DNA of 64,000 nucleotides from the NCBI RefSeq assembly GCF_040560245.1, contig NZ_JAKMWP010000015.1, one strand, 5' to 3'. Positions 17,081-26,422 of the stretch are shown here, piece by piece; within the stretch, counting starts at the first letter, position 1; the number at the start of each line of letters is the position of its first letter. The DNA comes from Morganella sibonii (GTDB lineage Bacteria > Pseudomonadota > Gammaproteobacteria > Enterobacterales > Enterobacteriaceae). A program made the translations under genes and the position numbers. The notes under the pieces were generated by a model, which was given only the letters and a program-made list of their open reading frames with translations, was not told the DNA's origin and did no database searches.

Positions 17081-17643
17081 TATGCGTGTCCGGCCTGTTG
17101 TGCGATGGTGTAAATATTGACGCCGATACCGGCAGCCGCCTCACGCCAGCGGTCGGGCATCGGTGTGCGGAACAGCAGACGCTGACTGGCATCAGCCACC
17201 AGCCAGCTGTTTTCCATAATTTCCCGCTCCAGCTGACCGGCTGTCCAGCTTGAGTAACCGAGCGTCATCAGGTAATGCTCCGGCTGCTCTGCGGTTCCCA
17301 GCGTTTCCAGCACGTCTTTCGACGTAGTCAGAAACAGATCATCCGTCAGACGGGTGCTGGCGGCATACTTTTTATCACCGGAATGCAGCACGAAACCGTG
17401 TTCTTCAGACACCGGGCCGCCGACCAGGACCGGCTTTTCCAGCGACTGATTTTCATCACGGGTATCCGGCGATATTTTCAGTTTCTGCAGAATTTTACCG
17501 ACGGAAAGCTGTTCGATGGGTTTGTTGATCACCAGTCCCATCGCCCCGTTTTCATTGTGTTCACACAGATACACAACTGAACGCGCAAAATACGGATCAT
17601 CCAGTGAAGGCATGGCAATGAGAATATGATGTTGTAAGTTCAT
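17080..17643 (-). CDS. yqgE: YqgE/AlgH family protein
   Basis: 187-residue protein of the AlgH family, conserved next to yqgF; biochemical function unknown. The family opening MNLQHHILIAMPSLDDPYF, GAMGLVINKP and GGPV are present. It lies in the rsmE-gshB-yqgE-yqgF run, 75 bp behind gshB. Confidence 0.94.
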   Translation of the reverse strand: MNLQHHILIAMPSLDDPYFARSVVYLCEHNENGAMGLVINKPIEQLSVGKILQKLKISPDTRDENQSLEKPVLVGGPVSEEHGFVLHSGDKKYAASTRLTDDLFLTTSKDVLETLGTAEQPEHYLMTLGYSSWTAGQLEREIMENSWLVADASQRLLFRTPMPDRWREAAAGIGVNIYTIAQQAGHA

Positions 17644-17718
17644 AACCTTCTTTTCAGTCTGCCCGCAGAGCGGATAATACCGTCTGCGGGTGTGAGTGTT
17701 CGGACACAGCGCCTGCTG

Positions 17719-18669
17719 TTACCGGCCGAGACGTTTTTCAATGGCATCCATCAGCATACCGGTGACAGAAACATCCGGGTGTGCGGCTTCAATTTCGCGG
17801 GCACAGGTCGGGCTGGTTACGTTGATTTCAGTCAGACGGTCACCGATCACATCCAGGCCGACAAAAATCAGACCTTTTTCTTTGAGAACCGGTGCCACGC
17901 TGCGGGCAATGGCCCAATCGCTTTCGCTCAGCGGGCGCACTTCACCGTGACCACCTGCGGCAAGGTTACCGCGGGTTTCGCCTTTGGCCGGGATACGGGC
18001 CAGGCAGTAAGGAACCGGTTCACCGTCCACCACGAGGATACGTTTGTCACCGTCTTTAATGGCAGGCAGGAAGTTTTGTGCCATACAGAACGTATGACCG
18101 TGATTGGTCAGGGTTTCAATAATCACACCGACGTTAGGATCATCCTGTTTCAGACGGAAAATAGAGGCACCGCCCATACCGTCGAGTGGTTTGAAAATCA
18201 CATCACCGTGTTTCTGATGGAATTCACGCAGGCGCTGTGCGCTGCGGGTAACCAGGGTGTCCGGGGTCAGATCGGCAAACCAGGCAGTGAACAGTTTTTC
18301 GTTACAGTCGCGCAGGCTCTGTGGTTTGTTGACGATCAGGGAACCGGCGCTTTCCGCCCGCTCCAGAATATAGGTGGCGTAAATGAATTCAGTATCAAAC
18401 GGCGGATCTTTGCGCATCAGGATAACATTCAGCGTTCCCAGGGCGATATCCTGTTCGCTGCCGAACTGATACCAGCCTGCCGGATCTTCTTTTACTGTCA
18501 GTGTGCGGGTACGGGCACGGGCAACGCCCTGATGCAGGTAGAGGTCATTCATTTCCATATAATGGATTTCATAACCACGGCGCTGTGCTTCGAGCAGCAT
18601 CGCGAAACTGGTGTCTTTTTTGATTTTGATGGAATCGATAGGATCCATCACAATACCGAGCTTGATCAT
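17719..18669 (-). CDS. gshB: Glutathione synthetase
   Basis: ATP-grasp ligase adding glycine to gamma-glutamylcysteine, the second step of glutathione synthesis; gshA for the first step is at 60567. The N-terminal MIKLGIVMDPI, the DPPFDTEFIYATY segment, KPLDGMGGASIF (glycine-rich ATP loop) and INVTSPTC near the C-terminus are all conserved. Length is 316 aa. It follows rsmE by nine bases in the same run. Confidence 0.98.
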   Translation of the reverse strand: MIKLGIVMDPIDSIKIKKDTSFAMLLEAQRRGYEIHYMEMNDLYLHQGVARARTRTLTVKEDPAGWYQFGSEQDIALGTLNVILMRKDPPFDTEFIYATYILERAESAGSLIVNKPQSLRDCNEKLFTAWFADLTPDTLVTRSAQRLREFHQKHGDVIFKPLDGMGGASIFRLKQDDPNVGVIIETLTNHGHTFCMAQNFLPAIKDGDKRILVVDGEPVPYCLARIPAKGETRGNLAAGGHGEVRPLSESDWAIARSVAPVLKEKGLIFVGLDVIGDRLTEINVTSPTCAREIEAAHPDVSVTGMLMDAIEKRLGR

Positions 18670-18678
18670 TTTTTCTCC

Positions 18679-19410
18679 TTAACCCAGATCGCCGAAACGC
18701 ACCTGCAATGCGGTGATTGCAGTGAGCGCGGTAGTTTCTGTGCGTAATACACGCGGCCCTAATAATATGTCGGTAAACTGATGACCGGCAGTCATCGCGA
18801 TTTCCTCTGCTGACAGCCCGCCTTCCGGACCAATCAGTAACCGCACTTTAGCGGTTTCTGCAGGCAGTGTATTGATACTTTGTGAGGCACGCGGATGTAA
18901 ATTTATCTTCAGTGCATCATCCGTTTCCGCACACCATGCTTCCAGGGATTGCACCGGGCGGATCTCCGGAATCACATTACGTCCGCACTGCTCGCAGGCG
19001 GCGATGGCAATTTTCTGCCACTGCTGCTGTTTTTTATCCAGCCGTTCACCATCCAGTTTAACACCACAGCGCTCAGAGATCAGGGGGGTAATAATCTGAA
19101 CACCCAGCTCAACCGATTTCTGAATGGTAAATTCCATTTTTTCACCGCGTGACATTACCTGTCCGAGGTGGATGGTCAGCGGGGATTCACGGTTGTCGTC
19201 CTGTTCATCAGCGATACGGACAGTCACACTTTTTTTGCTGATACCGGCAATTTCGGCATTAAAAATCCGGTTGGTGCCGTTAAACAGGATCAGGGAGTAA
19301 CCGGTTTTCATCCGGAGCACACGGGCAACATGGTTGGCGCCGTCTTCTGTCAGTTCAGTCACCATGCCGGGGGTTAAAGTTCCGGGGTGATAAATGCGAG
19401 GGATCCGCAT
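18679..19410 (-). CDS. rsmE: 16S rRNA (uracil-1498-N3)-methyltransferase
   Basis: SPOUT-class methyltransferase acting on U1498 of 16S rRNA. Conserved parts are MRIPRIYHPGTL at the N-terminus, LGQVMSRGEKMEFTIQK, and the SAM-binding knot IGPEGGLS...LGPRVLRTETT. I placed the start at ATG 19410, preceded by AAAAGGAT; the frame is open upstream to 19497 but without conserved sequence. Length is 243 aa. The endA gene that precedes rsmE in E. coli is not here. Confidence 0.96.
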   Translation of the reverse strand: MRIPRIYHPGTLTPGMVTELTEDGANHVARVLRMKTGYSLILFNGTNRIFNAEIAGISKKSVTVRIADEQDDNRESPLTIHLGQVMSRGEKMEFTIQKSVELGVQIITPLISERCGVKLDGERLDKKQQQWQKIAIAACEQCGRNVIPEIRPVQSLEAWCAETDDALKINLHPRASQSINTLPAETAKVRLLIGPEGGLSAEEIAMTAGHQFTDILLGPRVLRTETTALTAITALQVRFGDLG

Positions 19411-19651
19411 GAAAATATCCTTTTCGTTCTGCCGGCACGCCGCCGGTTTATATATATTGCCCCATGATAATAGAGGGGGGAATCTCACTGCAAGCATCAG
19501 CCGGGATCAACACCGTCCGCAAGGGCTGTCAATATTGCGTGATGACCCGAAAAAAAATGTAATTCAGCTGTAATCAGGGAAAAAAACGTGTCTTTCCCGG
19601 GGCGGTCAGGCAGGCTGCGGATATCGCAACAGGGAACGCGGCGGAGGACAC

Positions 19652-20305
19652 ATGGACTGGCTGATTATGATTATCTGGGGAGTCGTTTTACCGTTGCCGG
19701 TAAAAGCCGGAACGGAATATATCCTGCGGCAGTATTATCAGTATCCGCAACGGCTATCCGGTCGCCGGGTGTATCTGCACTGCCTGTTATCCGGCATCTT
19801 TATTGTATTCTGGTCTGACGGGCAGGGCGTATCTGTTCTGTTTCTGACACTGCTGTTTTTATGCCTGGTGATGCTGTTTCATATCGATAATGCGGTGTTT
19901 TATCTGCCGGACAAGCTGGTGTTTCCGGTACTGTGGGCAGGATTGCTGTTTCAGAATGAGGTACAATTGGTGACGATTTCTTCCGCGCTGTACGGAGTGA
20001 TCGGCGGTTTTTTTCTGCTCTGGTTTGTGGCGGAAGGTTATGCATGGTGCCGTAAAAAAAGCGGGCTGGGCGGCGGGGATATCAAACTGTTTTCAGCAAC
20101 GGGCGCCTGGGTGGGCGCTGAACAGCTCGCTCTGCTGCTGATGCTGGCATGTGTATCCGCGCTGGTGGTGTACGGACTGCACCATCTCCGTCACCGCTAT
20201 AATCATCTCCCGCCATGCAGCCCGGGAATTATTGCCTTCGGGCCGCATTTAATTGCGGGGATGATTATGGTGATGGGACTGATGTCAGTCAGTCGTTTTC
20301 AGTAA
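19652..20305 (+). CDS. Short prepilin peptidase (A24 family), methylase domain absent
   Basis: Membrane aspartyl protease expected to cleave type IV prepilins or pseudopilins. The two catalytic aspartates are visible: D79 in FHIDNAVFYLPDKL and D143 in GLGGGDIKL (GxGD motif). Several hydrophobic helices make up the rest. At 217 aa it lacks the N-terminal N-methyltransferase domain of PilD/GspO, like the shorter HofD/PppA-type or archaeal enzymes. GGAGG precedes ATG 19652. It stands alone after rsmE and its last 21 bases overlap the end of the convergent DsbA-like gene. Substrates are not encoded nearby. Confidence 0.85.
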   Translation: MDWLIMIIWGVVLPLPVKAGTEYILRQYYQYPQRLSGRRVYLHCLLSGIFIVFWSDGQGVSVLFLTLLFLCLVMLFHIDNAVFYLPDKLVFPVLWAGLLFQNEVQLVTISSALYGVIGGFFLLWFVAEGYAWCRKKSGLGGGDIKLFSATGAWVGAEQLALLLMLACVSALVVYGLHHLRHRYNHLPPCSPGIIAFGPHLIAGMIMVMGLMSVSRFQ

Positions 20306-20899
20306 CGGGATCAGCTTTTCCCAATGTGATTCCGCACCCAGTACCGCCTGGTTCGGAATATGCTGAAATACACCGTCTTCTTCCAGCAGCAGTGTCGGGA
20401 AGCCGCCGGTTGGATTATGGATAAATAACTGACGGCTCTCACTGATATGCTGCTCAGTATTATCAGACTGAATATCGCTGATCCCCAGCGTATCCGCCAG
20501 CTTGCGCAGGGTATCGCGGTTAAGCGGCAGCCCGTCCTGATAATACGCTTTCTGGCAGGCATCCAGCATTTCAATGCCTTTACCTGACTGTGCCTTCGCA
20601 CTGAGAATGGCGGCAATCGGCGGTACAGAATCCATCACCCACTCCTGATTTTTCAGCAGGGCGTAAAAGGCATCGGTAAATGGCTGTCCGGTCATCTGAG
20701 TGATGCGCTGATTATGGCTGCGGATCATGTCCCGCATACTGTCATCCGCCGGAAGGCGTTGTGAACCGGTGATCATCCCGCCGCCGTGCAGGGCGATGGT
20801 TACGCCCTGTTTATGTACGGCCTGAATAAACGGCGCGATACCATAACACCAGCCGCAGAGCGGATCATAAATATAGTGCAGCGTTTTTACTGACATCAT
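20285..20899 (-). CDS. DsbA-family thioredoxin-fold protein
   Basis: Cytoplasmic-looking (no signal peptide) 204-residue thioredoxin-fold protein of the DsbA/FrnE group. The redox motif is CGWC (C15-C18) right at the N-terminus, after YIYDPL, with a cis-proline segment GGFPTLLLE near residue 170. The substrate is unknown; oxidoreductase or isomerase activity is inferred. It lies 17 bp behind the metallo-beta-lactamase-fold gene on the same strand and is probably co-transcribed with it, downstream of a divergent LysR regulator. The 3' end overlaps the prepilin peptidase gene by 21 bases. Confidence 0.87.
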   Translation of the reverse strand: MMSVKTLHYIYDPLCGWCYGIAPFIQAVHKQGVTIALHGGGMITGSQRLPADDSMRDMIRSHNQRITQMTGQPFTDAFYALLKNQEWVMDSVPPIAAILSAKAQSGKGIEMLDACQKAYYQDGLPLNRDTLRKLADTLGISDIQSDNTEQHISESRQLFIHNPTGGFPTLLLEEDGVFQHIPNQAVLGAESHWEKLIPLLKTTD

Positions 20900-20916
20900 G
20901 TTTTCCTTAAATCAGA

Positions 20917-21795
20917 TTACTGCGGCCAGCGCATTTCGCCTTTGAGCACTTTGGCGCTCAGTTCCAGGCTGGATTCATCTGCCAGAGCCGGGTAAGCCGC
21001 TTTCAGTGTGCTGATCATCTGCTGTGAGTCCCTGCTCTCTTTCAGAGCGGTTTCCGCGCGGGTCAGATAATCTGCGGTAAAGGTAATGGCAGCCGGTGAA
21101 AAATGGCTGTTACCGGTGTAATGGCCGGGTACCACGGTGGCCGGTTTTTTGTCCTGCATACTTTTCAGTGACTGCTGCCAGTACTGACGGGATTCCGGGG
21201 TCTGGGTATCTGCCAGCCAGACATGGATATTTTCTGACACCAGCACGCCGCCCATCACGGCAGACAGTGACGGTACCCACACATAACTGCGTTCCGGTGC
21301 CGGGCTGTCCAGTCCTTCAATCAGGATACTTTCTCCTTCCAGCATAATGCGGTTGCCCTCTAACGGCTCCGGTACAATGATACTCTGAGGGGCATTTTCT
21401 TTCAGTACCGGTCCCCAGTAAGCCAGTTTACCGTCTTTGCTCTCTTTGATCAGTGCGACAGTTTGCGGAGTGGCGACAATTTTAGCCTGCGGGAAGGCTT
21501 TTTTCAGTTCATCCAGTCCGAAATAAAAATCCGGATCAGAGTGGCTGATATAAATGGTGGTCAGTGTTTTGCCGGTCGCACGGATTTTATCCGCCAGTAC
21601 CTGAGCATCATCTTTCTGAAACTGAGCATCAATCAGAACCACCTCATTTTTGCCGCTGATGATCTCTGAAGAGACCGGGAAGATACTTTTTTCGCCCGGG
21701 TTATACACTTCCAGAGAGAGTGGTGCGGCAGCAGTGATAAAAGAAGCACTCATCAGTGCGCTGAATACCAGAGAAGTACGGATTGCAGAAGTCAT
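20917..21795 (-). CDS. Secreted metallo-beta-lactamase-fold hydrolase with altered metal motif
   Basis: Exported protein with an MBL fold. A signal peptide covers about residues 1-24 (SASFITAAA). The position of the HxHxDH motif reads H85-S-D87-P-D89-F90, so two of the usual histidines are replaced; later histidines are in ENIHVW and VPGHYTG. The change may mean altered metal binding or substrate. I chose ATG 21795, which has AAAGGAT upstream and starts the signal peptide; the frame is open to 21903 without support. It heads an operon with the DsbA-like gene and is divergent from a LysR regulator. The substrate cannot be read from the sequence. Confidence 0.82.
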   Translation of the reverse strand: MTSAIRTSLVFSALMSASFITAAAPLSLEVYNPGEKSIFPVSSEIISGKNEVVLIDAQFQKDDAQVLADKIRATGKTLTTIYISHSDPDFYFGLDELKKAFPQAKIVATPQTVALIKESKDGKLAYWGPVLKENAPQSIIVPEPLEGNRIMLEGESILIEGLDSPAPERSYVWVPSLSAVMGGVLVSENIHVWLADTQTPESRQYWQQSLKSMQDKKPATVVPGHYTGNSHFSPAAITFTADYLTRAETALKESRDSQQMISTLKAAYPALADESSLELSAKVLKGEMRWPQ

Positions 21796-21908
21796 AGTGT
21801 TATCCTTTTTGCAGGTGAATCGTTGAGATGACGCTATAATAAGTTGCATAATCCGCCGGAAAAACCCCATAATCCGGTCTTCATTGTTGCATAAAACGGA
21901 CAAATAAA

Positions 21909-22835
21909 ATGGACAGGATCACTGCCGCTCAGGTTTTTATCGCCATTACCGAACAGCGCAGCATGAGCAAAGCCGCAGATATGCTGGGTATGTCCCGTGC
22001 GATGGTGACACGCTATCTGGCCGAAATGGAAAACTGGGCCGGTGTGCGGTTGCTGAACCGGACAACCCGCAGCCTGACGCTGACTTCCGCCGGTGAAACG
22101 GTGCTGACACAAAGCCGGGAGCTGCTGTCACTGGCGACCGCGATTGCCCGCCCGGTGGTGACAGAAGATGAGGCGGTGAGCGGTCTGGTACGGGTAACCT
22201 GTGCTCAGTCGCTGGCGATGGTGGCACTGTCGAAAGCGCTTGTGCTGTTTCGTGCCCGCTATCCGGCCATTGCCGTGGATGTTCAGGTGACGAATAAGGC
22301 GCTCAGTCTGGTGGAGGAACGGATTGATCTGGGTATCCGTATCACCAACAATCTTGAGCCGAACCTGATTGCAAAGCCGCTTTCCCGCTGCGATTCAGTG
22401 GTCTGTGCATCACCGGCCTATCTGGAAAAACACGGTTATCCGCCGTCACCCGAATCACTCAGTGAGCTGACCTGCCTGACTTATAATTTCTACGGCCGAA
22501 GCCTGTGGCTGTTTGAACGGGATGATGAGGTCATTTCTGTGCCGGTGAGCGGGGCGCTCAGTGCCAATGAATCCACGTTTCTGCTGGAAGCGACGCTGAA
22601 CGGGGAAGGCATTGCATTGCAGCCGTATTGCTCGGTGTATGAGTATCTGAAAACCGGGCGTCTGGTGCGCCTGTTTCCGGAATACCGGCTGCCTGCGCTC
22701 GGTATCTACGGCATTTACACCAGCCGTGAGCATATGGCCCGGCCGTTGCGTCTGCTGCTGGATTTCCTGGCGGAGTGGTTTGCGCATTCGCCGGACTGGC
22801 TGCCATATCTGCTGGATGAAAAAACTAACCGCTGA
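21909..22835 (+). CDS. LysR-family transcriptional regulator
   Basis: 308-residue LysR-type regulator. The winged helix-turn-helix lies in residues 1-60 (MSRAMVTRYLAEMENWAGVR) and is followed by a periplasmic-binding-like effector domain. It belongs to the AaeR/CrgA-like branch by its N-terminal pattern MDRITAAQVFIAI. It is divergent from the MBL-fold/DsbA-like operon with a 113-bp gap, so it probably controls that operon. Its end overlaps the convergent lysR gene by 11 bases. Confidence 0.9.
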   Translation: MDRITAAQVFIAITEQRSMSKAADMLGMSRAMVTRYLAEMENWAGVRLLNRTTRSLTLTSAGETVLTQSRELLSLATAIARPVVTEDEAVSGLVRVTCAQSLAMVALSKALVLFRARYPAIAVDVQVTNKALSLVEERIDLGIRITNNLEPNLIAKPLSRCDSVVCASPAYLEKHGYPPSPESLSELTCLTYNFYGRSLWLFERDDEVISVPVSGALSANESTFLLEATLNGEGIALQPYCSVYEYLKTGRLVRLFPEYRLPALGIYGIYTSREHMARPLRLLLDFLAEWFAHSPDWLPYLLDEKTNR

Positions 22836-23739
22836 CTTGCTTTAATTGCTGCAAAATGACCTGCATATGCTGACGGAGATGTGTGACAAAAATATCCGTC
22901 AATACAGAATGCGGCCTGTGCTGCGGGCGGATCAGGCTTACGGTGAACGGAATATCCGCACTGAACGGGCGGACACAAATCCCGCTGCAATCCATCGCGG
23001 TCAGCGGGTTGACAACAGACATCCCTAATCCCTCTCTGACCATGGCACAGACTGAGGCGGCACTGTGTGTCTCCATAATCATCCGCCGCGGAATTCGCTT
23101 TTCACTGAATAATGCATCAATTTTCTGCCGGTAACTGTCCGCAACGGACAGACTGATAAAATTCTGATGTGCAAAATCAGCGGGTGTCAGAACCGCTTTG
23201 CTGCACAGCGGATGCGATTCCGGCAGCACACAGACTTCACTGAGTGTGAGCAGGGTTTCCTGCAGTGTGCCGGGCGGTGTCAGCTGATGCTCGGTGATCC
23301 CCAGATCATAACGCTGGGCGGAGAGCCACTCTTCAAGCAGCGGGGATTCCTGCGGGGCGATTTCAAAATTCACATCCGGGTATTGTGTATGAAACGTGCG
23401 GCAGACAGCAGGCAATAAGGACTGGGCAAAGGCGGGCAGGCAGGTGATTGCCAACTGAGCATGCTGAAACTGACGGATACTTTCCGCAGCACGGCTGATG
23501 CGCTCAAGTCCGTAATATGATCGTTCCACTTCCTCAAATAGCCGCAGTCCCTGTTCAGTCGGGTGCAGGCGGCCTTTGATACGGTCAAAAACACGGAATC
23601 CCAGGATTTTTTCGAAACGGGCAAGCTCCCGGCTGACAGTCGGCTGGGATGTGTGCAGCAGTTGTGCGGCATCGGTCAGACTTTTTGTTGTCATAACCGC
23701 GTGGAATATATCAATGTGACGCCAGGAGTAGTGTTCCAT
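22825..23739 (-). CDS. lysR: LysR, activator of lysA
   Basis: LysR-type regulator of 304 aa, divergent from lysA with 118 bp between them. This is the classical arrangement in which LysR activates diaminopimelate decarboxylase synthesis in response to DAP and lysine. The helix-turn-helix is in the first 60 residues (SLTDAAQLLHTSQPTVSREL); the effector domain follows. The assignment rests on position and on the MEHYSWRHIDIFHAV start resembling enterobacterial LysR. Confidence 0.9.
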   Translation of the reverse strand: MEHYSWRHIDIFHAVMTTKSLTDAAQLLHTSQPTVSRELARFEKILGFRVFDRIKGRLHPTEQGLRLFEEVERSYYGLERISRAAESIRQFQHAQLAITCLPAFAQSLLPAVCRTFHTQYPDVNFEIAPQESPLLEEWLSAQRYDLGITEHQLTPPGTLQETLLTLSEVCVLPESHPLCSKAVLTPADFAHQNFISLSVADSYRQKIDALFSEKRIPRRMIMETHSAASVCAMVREGLGMSVVNPLTAMDCSGICVRPFSADIPFTVSLIRPQHRPHSVLTDIFVTHLRQHMQVILQQLKQVSG

Positions 23740-23857
23740 TATCCATCAAATCCATATCATTAATGAATAGACCTTAGCAAATCAGATATTTTAAATCCCG
23801 AAGATTTTTTGTCACGATGGAAAAAAATGAGATCACGATCAAAAAGAGCACACCATC

Positions 23858-25108
23858 ATGACCATCGCAACCAAAACACTCCGCGCCCCGTTTACCCCGG
23901 ATGCCCTGCGCAGCCTGGCTCAGCAGTACGGTACTCCTCTCTGGTTATATGACAGTGAGGTGATTATCAGCCGTATTGCCCGTCTGAAGCGCTTTGATGT
24001 GATCCGTTTTGCGCAGAAAGCGAATTCCAATATTCATATTTTACGCCTGATGCATGAGCATGGCGTGAAAGTGGATTCCGTCTCCGCCGGTGAAATTGAA
24101 CGGGCACTGAAAGCCGGTTACCGTCCGGATGAGATAGTTTTTACGGCAGATATGATCACGGAAGAAACGCTGGGTCGCGTGCTGGAACTCGGTATCGCGG
24201 TGAATACCGGCTCGGTGGATATGCTGCGCCAGATTGGCGCCCGCCGTCCGGGGCATCCGGTGTGGCTGCGTATCAATCCGGGTTTTGGTCACGGGCACAG
24301 CCAGAAAACCAATACCGGCGGCGAGAACAGCAAGCACGGGATCTGGTTTTCCGATCTCGGTGAAGCGCTGGCGGAAATCCGTCATTATCAGCTGACGCTG
24401 ACCGGCATTCATATGCATATCGGTTCCGGTGTGGACTATGAGCACCTTGCGACGGTCTGTGATGCGATGGCGGAGCTGGTGATTACCAATAATCTGGATA
24501 TCCGTGCTATTTCTGCCGGCGGCGGCTTATCGACCCCTTATCGTGAGGGGGACGAAATTATTGATATCGACAATTATTTCTCACTCTGGGATGCGGCCCG
24601 GACACGTATAGCCCGCCATCTCGGCCGGGATATCACTCTGGAAATTGAACCAGGGCGTTATCTGGTGGCAGAATCCGGTATCCTGCTGGCTCAGGTACGG
24701 GCAGTGAAAGGAATGGGAAGCCGCCACTATGTACTGGTGGACAGCGGTTTTAATGACCTGATGCGCCCGGCAATGTACGGCAGTTATCACCATATTTCGG
24801 TATTACCGGCTGCGGGAGAGCCGCAAAACAGTACATTGCGGGAAACCATTGTAGCGGGTCCGTTATGTGAATCCGGTGATGTTTTTACTCAGCTGGAAGG
24901 CGGAATGGTGGTGCCGCGTGCGTTACCGGAAGTCAGTGTGAATGATTTCCTGGTTTTTCACGATACCGGCGCTTACGGTGCATCGATGTCATCGAATTAC
25001 AACAGCCGGCCATTATTACCGGAAGTTCTGTTTACAGACGGAAAACCAACACTCATCCGCCGTCGTCAGACCATTGATGAACTGATGGCGCTGGAAATCA
25101 CGGAATAA
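23858..25108 (+). CDS. lysA: Diaminopimelate decarboxylase
   Basis: PLP enzyme that converts meso-diaminopimelate to lysine, the last step of lysine biosynthesis. The PLP lysine is in FAQKANSN (K in the family's Y/F-x-x-K-A pattern); HMHIGSG, SAGGGLSTPY, EIEPGRYLVAE and GPLCESGDVF are conserved group IV decarboxylase blocks. Length is 416 aa. It is divergent from lysR and followed by a strong terminator. Confidence 0.97.
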   Translation: MTIATKTLRAPFTPDALRSLAQQYGTPLWLYDSEVIISRIARLKRFDVIRFAQKANSNIHILRLMHEHGVKVDSVSAGEIERALKAGYRPDEIVFTADMITEETLGRVLELGIAVNTGSVDMLRQIGARRPGHPVWLRINPGFGHGHSQKTNTGGENSKHGIWFSDLGEALAEIRHYQLTLTGIHMHIGSGVDYEHLATVCDAMAELVITNNLDIRAISAGGGLSTPYREGDEIIDIDNYFSLWDAARTRIARHLGRDITLEIEPGRYLVAESGILLAQVRAVKGMGSRHYVLVDSGFNDLMRPAMYGSYHHISVLPAAGEPQNSTLRETIVAGPLCESGDVFTQLEGGMVVPRALPEVSVNDFLVFHDTGAYGASMSSNYNSRPLLPEVLFTDGKPTLIRRRQTIDELMALEITE

Positions 25109-25143
25109 TAGATTATCCGTTATCGTTTCTGACTGATATTGAA

Positions 25144-25180
25144 AATCCCCGGGAATAACATCCCGGGGATTTTATTATTA
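25144..25180 (+). terminator. Terminator after lysA
   Basis: AATCCCCGGGA / TCCCGGGGATT stem with a six-base loop, followed by TTATTATTA. Confidence 0.85.
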
Positions 25181-25432
25181 ATACTCCCGGGGAGTATATC
25201 GGTGTTATTTTTCTATTACATAAAAACAACAACAGAATGATGATTGTTAACGCAATAATCGCATCCGGAGGCTGTATTCCGGCAGAGTGTGACTGGTGTT
25301 ATAAAACAGATTGCCTGTCATAGAGTCTCCGCACTGTTCCCTTTATTATCCCTTCAGTCATCTTATTATTTATTACCGGTACAGTTTTTATATAACAGTG
25401 CCGATCAGCTTTTTTCCGGGGACGTGCGTATT
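25181..25432. other. lysA to OYE-like gene intergenic region
   Basis: AT-rich stretch after the lysA terminator. It contains the leader of the next operon but no clear promoter or operator. The downstream frame is open through part of it but shows no conserved protein sequence. Confidence 0.4.
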
Positions 25433-26392
25433 ATGAATTTAATGCAGCCATTTGTATCAGAAAAATTAACGCTTAAAAATAAATTAGTTTATCCGCCTGT
25501 CAGAATAAAACGAGCCACTGACGGTTACGCTGATTACTTTCATCTGGCGCATTATATGTCTTTTGCTGTCGGTCAGGTCGGACTGATTATTATGGAAGAG
25601 TGTGCGGTTACGGCTGACGGACGTCTGGGCAGTGGTGCACTGGGTTTATATGAGGACGGGCATGTCGCCATGCTGGCTCAGATTGTGGCGATGCTGCAAA
25701 ATGAAGGCAGCAAAGTGGCGATTCAGCTGAACCATGCAGGCAGTAAATCACGGCTGGAATCCGGTAATATTATTCAGGATATTAATGTATTAACAGCAGA
25801 TGAAATTACCGCATTGTTTGACTGCTATACAAAGGCCGCCGCGCGGGCAAATAAAGCCGGGTTTGATGCACTGGAAATTATGGCATCTCATGAGTTTTTA
25901 ATTTCTCAGTTTATTGACCGGCGGACAAATCAGCGTACTGATAAATACGCCGATCCGGTTATTTTTCTGGCAGAGTTACTGACCGCTGTCCGCCAATCCT
26001 GGCCGGAAGAGAAAGCGATTATTCTGCGTATCGGTACGCGTTATTGCGAAGAGGACAGTATTTTATTTACACAAAAAATTCTGCGTAATATTAATTCGCT
26101 TATTGATATTGTTCACATATCTAATGGCGGCAGTCAGATGCATGGTACAAATAAAGGTGTTGCTTATCAGCTGGAAGATACCAAAGGTGTTAAAAAAGGC
26201 TGTGAAAAACCTGTCATTGTTGTTGGTGGTATTCGCGACCATCAGCTGGCAGACGATATATTAGAGCATCAGTATGCTGATTTAATTGCTGTCGGTCGCG
26301 GATTATTACGTAATCCTAACTGGTATCTGGAATATTTACTGAAGCATGATCGTAAATTAATTCCCCGTCCGTATATCCGGGCGTTTCGCTGA
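25433..26392 (+). CDS. NADH:flavin oxidoreductase, Old Yellow Enzyme family
   Basis: FMN-dependent TIM-barrel ene-reductase of about 319 residues. Family landmarks: QLNHAG (98-103), the active-site helix ASHEFLISQFIDRRTNQRTDKYAD (usual form HGYLL..FLSP..N.RTD.YGG), VVGGIR, and LIAVGRGLLRNPNW for FMN phosphate binding. The normal HGY is SHE here, so substrate range may differ. I chose ATG 25433 from the conserved start; its ribosome site is weak (GGGGAC at a long distance). A periplasmic binding-protein gene follows after 30 bp, probably in one operon. The physiological substrate is unknown. Confidence 0.83.
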   Translation: MNLMQPFVSEKLTLKNKLVYPPVRIKRATDGYADYFHLAHYMSFAVGQVGLIIMEECAVTADGRLGSGALGLYEDGHVAMLAQIVAMLQNEGSKVAIQLNHAGSKSRLESGNIIQDINVLTADEITALFDCYTKAAARANKAGFDALEIMASHEFLISQFIDRRTNQRTDKYADPVIFLAELLTAVRQSWPEEKAIILRIGTRYCEEDSILFTQKILRNINSLIDIVHISNGGSQMHGTNKGVAYQLEDTKGVKKGCEKPVIVVGGIRDHQLADDILEHQYADLIAVGRGLLRNPNWYLEYLLKHDRKLIPRPYIRAFR

Positions 26393-26422
26393 TAACAGTA
26401 AATACAATGACAGGAGGATGTT

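Noticed and set aside
17692..18747. Long plus-strand ORF (351 codons)
   Set aside because: Antisense to gshB and the end of rsmE; no conserved features of its own.
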